Positions 59,240-64,000 of a DNA stretch of 64,000 bases are shown here, piece after piece; position 1 is the stretch's first letter, and each line of letters starts with the position of its first letter. This DNA is from Theocolax elegans (taxonomy: Eukaryota > Arthropoda > Insecta > Hymenoptera > Cerocephalidae): positions 83,107,986 to 83,171,985 of the forward strand of contig CM047426.1 of NCBI GenBank assembly GCA_026168455.1, written 5' to 3'. The position numbers were made by a program, and so were the translations under genes. Under the pieces are notes generated by a model, which saw nothing but the letters and a program-made list of their open reading frames with translations, searched no databases and was not told where the DNA came from.

Positions 59240-59308
59240 CGGAGGAGAAGAAGAAGAAGAAGCAGAAGAAGAAGAAGAAGAAGAGGAAAAATAAAAAGAA
59301 GAAGAAGC
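59240..59308. repeat. (GAA)n tract
   Basis: An interrupted GAA repeat of almost 70 bp, all purine on the plus strand apart from single C and T interruptions. The lysine-rich and phenylalanine/leucine-rich frames over it are repeat artefacts. Confidence 0.85.
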
Positions 59309-59943
59309 ACAGCGATACTTCTAACACGCAGGCGACGAAAGAGCCACACGTACACCTCAACCCAGTACAAACAGGATGTTCCCTGCACGTAAACTTTGCT
59401 GTGTCTCTCTCTCTGCACACCTCCCCTCCTTCCAACCCGCCACCACCCTCTCTCTCTCCCTCACTCTCTCTTTTCTCCCCCACTTCTCTCATGTACGAAG
59501 CTCAAAACTTTGAATGACTTGTCGGGGTAATGCCAAATTCCTATACGAGACATTTGCGAGACTTGACGCAGGCTGTTATCGTTGAGTCAACTCGCTCGAA
59601 AGCAGACGCGAGATTATGTGCTTATGCGGTAAAGGAGGGAACAAAAAATCGCGTGAAAATTGACTATGGTACGTATGTTTTTAACACTTTTAACCAACTA
59701 TATGGCTTTATATATAATTACGATACACATTCTTTATTTAATATTTAATGCGATTAATATAAAAATGATAATGATAATAATGGAGTATCGCAAACTATTA
59801 AAGATTTTTTTGAATGCAGTACGTTTTTCGCATTGTTACAATGTATACACTCGTTAAGACACGTAATGCAATATAAGTCAAAGATAAAAATTCAATTTAG
59901 TTCTGGTACAAATTAGAAAAAAAAATAATTGAAATTCGTTTGA

Positions 59944-59949
59944 TTTATT
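59944..59949 (-). terminator. Poly(A) signal AATAAA (minus)
   Basis: TTTATT on the plus strand, 40 bp downstream of the minus-strand stop codon at 59989. The spacing suits the 3' end of the exon next to it. Confidence 0.4.
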
Positions 59950-59988
59950 AGTAGAAATTACTGCCTCGTTAATAACATTTTAAATAAA

Positions 59989-60287
59989 TTACACAATAAT
60001 CCTTTCTTCATCTTTGCTTAATACTCGAGAGTTATTCTCGTTATTTATTTTTCGTAGCCCCGTAAATTCATCACTGAACCCTTGGCGGTAGCAAATTACA
60101 GACGTGATAAAAGACACAGCGATGGAATTATACACAACAAATAGTACTGTGTGCAGGAGATTCCTTTTAATTGTGCAAACAACTTCTATTTGTAATGCCA
60201 AAACGGATATCATAGCAGCGCAGCAAAAGCCAACGATAACGATCGCGTGGCAAAGACTTGTAACACCTTGGCCGTGGGCTCCAAACA
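59989..60287 (-). CDS. Probable terminal exon of a small multi-pass membrane protein
   Basis: Read on the minus strand from a TTATTTTCAAG acceptor-like site just above 60287, this frame runs 99 codons to TAA. It has two clear hydrophobic segments: one around AIVIVGFCCAAMISVLALQI (about residues 14-33 of the exon) and one around TVLFVVYNSIAVSFITSVIC (about 47-66). They are joined by a short loop with a KR pair. A polar, charged C-terminal tail ends KDEERIIV. There is no ATG at the start, and an in-frame TGA lies about 24 bp further upstream, so it must be spliced to upstream exons on the right. The hydrophobic/polar pattern is far from random, and a poly(A) signal follows at 59944-59949. The layout resembles the last half of a four-helix membrane protein, but I cannot name the family. 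Confidence 0.45.
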
Positions 60288-63200
60288 CTTGAAAATAACA
60301 ATCGTATCTTCAACTACCTAAATTAATCTCAATTACAGCGTTTCTTCGTGCACTTCGGGTTAAGAATTACAACTTGCGAGCTTGCGGAGGAACCTGCTAA
60401 ATCTTATAGCTATATCCGCTGAAGATGCAAAATACCTGCTAACATTGGATATTATCTTTGTGTCGGTAAATTCTAAGAGAACGGAAATATACGAATGGAA
60501 GGTTTGCCTTGCGTCAAAGTTTTAAAACAAAACATTTTTCGATTTACGTTTTATTTGCATATTACGAAGAATAATAAAGGTTAACGAATTTATGTCTATT
60601 TGTATAATGAATTTATTGCTTACACACGGCGGATTTGTATAATAAAGTGCAGAAACGGATTATTATGAGATGGATTATAATAGAAATATATGAAATGTAA
60701 GTGTAGAGCTATAAGATGCTGTTCCTATCTAGAATAATAACTGATCATTTAAAAGAATGTAATTTATTTAATTCTTAAATTATTCGTAACAAAGCAATAA
60801 AGCAGATACTTTTAATCCCAGAATCACCTATTTATACACAGTTCATGTACAGTAGATTGTCAATTTAAAAACAGTAAATAATATTACCCTCATACGAGAG
60901 AGATCAATTTTAAAATATCTGAAAATAAAAAATCAGAAATTACAACGAAAGTCGTACAGTATAGCAATTCCACTAGAAGCAGAAGGAGCACGGGATGCCG
61001 AGACACGAAAAAGTACTAGTGGTATGTATGGGAGGAAAGAGAGAAGAGCGAAAGAACGAGTGAAATAGAGGGTGCAGGAATTACGTTTGCCGTGGTTATC
61101 TCGGCTAGGCACAAGAATTGTCATAAATTTCTCATGGCGGCGAAAAGGGATTTCCCTTGGCTGACAAACGAGCGCAGTATGGACGCGACCCTATGCAAAA
61201 CCAACTCTTCCTCTTCTTTCTCCCTTATACTGCTACTATATACATTCCATTCGAATAACCTTTTTACTCGAGCAGTCGCGAACAGTATCTAAGTACTTTG
61301 TCTCTTGGTATATAAGCATTTACTCGATAAAATACTCTTTACTTTTAACTCCAAGTTAAAAACACCGGGAACATTGAGCTTTGTTTTTCAACTTGGATAA
61401 AATATACAAACTAACTATTCCTTGGATTACTTAACTCTATACCGGTGCATTTGTAGTAAGCTCTTTTTTTTATTTAACTATTTAGTGGAAGATTTAAAAA
61501 AACACGAATATAAATTAGTCGATTTTATGCTACTAACAGAGTATACATTCCCTCTAGAATATCGATGCATTAGGTACATCAATGTTACACCGTTTACTCT
61601 GTATCGTAAATTCTACGTGGTTAAACAATTACTTGCATACGATTTTATTGAAATAAATGCGTATGACAAGGAATGTATAAATAATGCAAAATAAATATAA
61701 TTTAATATAGTTTGGGACACTGTAAAAAATAAATCAAAGTAATTTAAAAGTTTATTACCGAGTAAAAACGTTTCACTATGATGCCAAAAATTTAGCAATT
61801 TATTTTTCGATCATAAACTACATTACAAACTTGACGTATCAAACGACGTCTTCACATAAATCGAGAAAAAGTAAAATTGGCACAACACCCTAAGGAGTTA
61901 GAAAGTACTTATACTTTCAAAATTATAGTGAAATCCAAAGAGGCTACAAAGAATTTTTAAGTTGAGCGAGAGGAGATTTCCGAAAAACAACGTCCAGTAT
62001 CAATGAGAATAGGGTAAGCCGGTAAGCGTGACCTCGCGGTGTACGCGCGGTATGTATATATATCTTTCCTAATTAAAAAGCCCTGACACGTGGGCATTTC
62101 ATCTTAATTTCGGACATCTGCACCGCACAGCCGCGTTTTGCTCGTTTCGCACGGAATCCCCGTGAAATACTTGCTGGCAAACTGATTCCGCGTGGACCTC
62201 GAGAGGAGCAGGGGTGGGGGGGAATGGGAAAATGGCCCACGGCCTCATTACGGCACCGGGAGGTCGCATTACCCAAATTACGCAGAAAACCTAGTGGCTC
62301 GAGGTTCGCAGCCTCTATCGTGGCTTTTCTATCCTATATGCGATTTCTCTTTCCTAGTGTTCAGAGCTTTGCTCTTCGTTTCTCTCTGTCGTATATGTGT
62401 CAGGACTTGTAATTTCACGCTTGACTGGTCAGCAATGGATATGTATGTGTGCATATATATATATATATCCAAGCACGTTTATGGATTCGACGTGGCTATA
62501 CGTCTATGGGAATATCAATGTAGATGTGTGTGCATTCATCCTTATAGGTTAATGTGTGTATAAGCGCATGTATAAGCGATATCCGTGTATGTTAAATTGT
62601 TCTCCTATTCGAAGCAATTTGCAAGTGCGAAAGTTTAATTGAATGTTGTAAATCACTCATGTGTAGTAGAAAGTAATTTTGTAATATATATATATATATA
62701 TATATGCACATATATGCACATATATATAATATTATCCCAAGTATTAGAAGATTGTAATGAGAACTAAACTGTTTGTCGGGGAATTTATGGTTCAATAATA
62801 ATCAACGTTAATACATTTTAGGTAACACTCTAATGCATTCCTATGAACGTAGATTTTTAGATATCTAACAAGTATTATCAGCATCAATAAAATCGTAATC
62901 CACTATATAATCTATAATTTTTATTTAGTTGAAAAACTGTTGCAATTAAATAATAAAACGATGCAAAAATTATCTCGGAAACAATATTAGAGTGAAAATA
63001 ATTTATAAATATTTGGAGTACTGCCAAGTTCTTAATCGGTAGTCGAAAGTTTTCATGGTCTCGGAACACACACTTTAGTCTTATTCTCTTGAATTTTTTT
63101 TAATCAAATACATTCCAACTAACTTGACAGCGTTTTAATCAAAATTCGAAGCCAATTAGAAGAATGGCATGATAAATGCACGTCTACCTCGTGATGTGGT

Positions 63201-64000
63201 TCTACGTATTAATCGACTTTCTACCGCGGAATTTAAGTTTCGAAACGAAGTTAAACTTTTAAAAGAAAGAGTCATTTTATAAATATATAGGAAGAAAGAT
63301 ATATATCTTTTTCCACAGTGATATATATATATTTATATTTTACACGTTTATTGCAGGTTAGATAACTTTTTACAGCCATTTATTTAGCGAATAAAAAAAC
63401 TTTTCGAATAATGTAAAGTGTACTTTATAACACTTGCCATTCGATATTTGTAAAAACTTTTCGGTTACAAAACAATATACATTAATCTAAAATTTTATTT
63501 CTACACGTCTACAGTATGATAACTCTGAATGTTGATTACGTAAATATTTATAGCTGTTTATATAATATAAATTGATGTTTTAATATTTAATATATCGCGA
63601 AAATTAAGAAATGTTATTTGATATGAAATTAAAAGAAACATAAAAACTTGTAAAAGATTTTAATTTGGTTTGCATATGAAACCGTTATGTATAAATAATT
63701 TGTATATCTACATAATGTAAACATGTTATAAAAAGATTTTTAACACTTTTTCATGCAAATATCAAGTCTTCATTAATTAACATTAATCGCAATAATCGAT
63801 CAAAGAGAATAAATAAGTCTTTTTATTGCTCATGATAAACGTAAGTAATTTTATAAAAGAGAAAGAAACCATTAATTCAACAATATAATTTCAAGATTTT
63901 TTGCATAACGATCATATATATGTATATATATATATACCTATGTAGGTTTATATTACCCTCCTTCACGAAAGATCAAATTAGCTCGTCCGATGATTCTTAG
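60288..64000. other. Spacer or intron upstream (minus) of the membrane-protein exon
   Basis: A second open stretch without ATG, minus strand 60363-60521 (53 codons, ending at a stop at 60360-60362), could be a further exon, but its junction phases do not fit the exon below in an obvious way. GC-richer islands lie at about 60950-61280 and 62000-62440. The latter is markedly GC-rich, with a G-run near 62211-62222. TA microsatellites occur at about 62452-62469, 62683-62729 and 63916-63937. The last 1.3 kb is AT-rich and empty. Confidence 0.4.

Larger units (their letters stand above)
55444..59943. other. Spacer with GC-richer islands and simple repeats
   Basis: AT-rich to 55780. A GC-richer patch at 55800-56080 contains TA runs. 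56640-57010 is a mixed patch with a 66-codon plus frame from 56809, not called. 57500-57960 is GC-richer, with a pyrimidine run at 57655-57687. 58430-58760 is GC-richer and ends in a GA repeat. 59140-59520 carries a GAA repeat and a CT-rich tract. No gene is supported. Confidence 0.45.

Noticed and set aside
59221..59517. 98-codon lysine-rich frame, and the phenylalanine- and leucine-rich frames on the opposite strand
   Set aside because: Direct translation of the GAA and CT simple repeats.
62073..62276. 67-codon minus-strand frame apparently starting MGNATSR
   Set aside because: The first codon is TTG, not ATG, so the myristoylation-like start is not real. The region is simply GC-rich.

Overview
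The window looks like 64 kb of an AT-rich insect nuclear genome, probably hymenopteran (an ant or relative). The reasons are the very AT-rich spacer DNA with scattered GC-richer islands, abundant TA, CT/GA and CA/GT microsatellites, tRNA-derived SINEs, and a BEL/Pao retrotransposon. The species assignment is inference. There are no operons, ribosome binding sites or CRISPR arrays. Nearly all of the window is non-coding (intergenic or long intron).

Layout. 1-69: probable last coding residues of a host gene whose body lies left of the window. 70-3354: AT-rich spacer. 3355-10707: a complex repeat block. A 4.11-kb segment is tandemly duplicated (from 3355 and from 7465), the unique parts of the two copies differ at only about a dozen sites, and the segments are separated and followed by ~440-bp repeat units, the last of which is inverted. 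14385-14598: a full-length tRNA(Thr)-like SINE with an 8-bp target-site duplication (TSD). 16716-23080: a complete BEL/Pao LTR retrotransposon with 291-bp LTRs identical by eye, a 5-bp TSD, primer site, polypurine tract and an unbroken 1737-residue Gag-Pol frame. 34982-35079: a 5'-truncated, inverted copy of the same SINE with its own 10-bp TSD. 51061-52904: two small inverted-repeat structures, one MITE-like. 54649-55443: a very long, almost perfect hairpin (arms ~388 bp, loop 19 nt) containing protein-like sequence. 59989-60287 (minus): a probable terminal exon of a small membrane protein with a poly(A) signal 40 bp after the stop.

The only gene I can name with certainty is the BEL/Pao polyprotein. 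The host exons are called from reading frame, composition and splice-like borders only, and are given modest confidence. The best candidates for something undescribed are the long hairpin, which could be a source of endogenous siRNAs, and the duplicated repeat block at 3355-10707.
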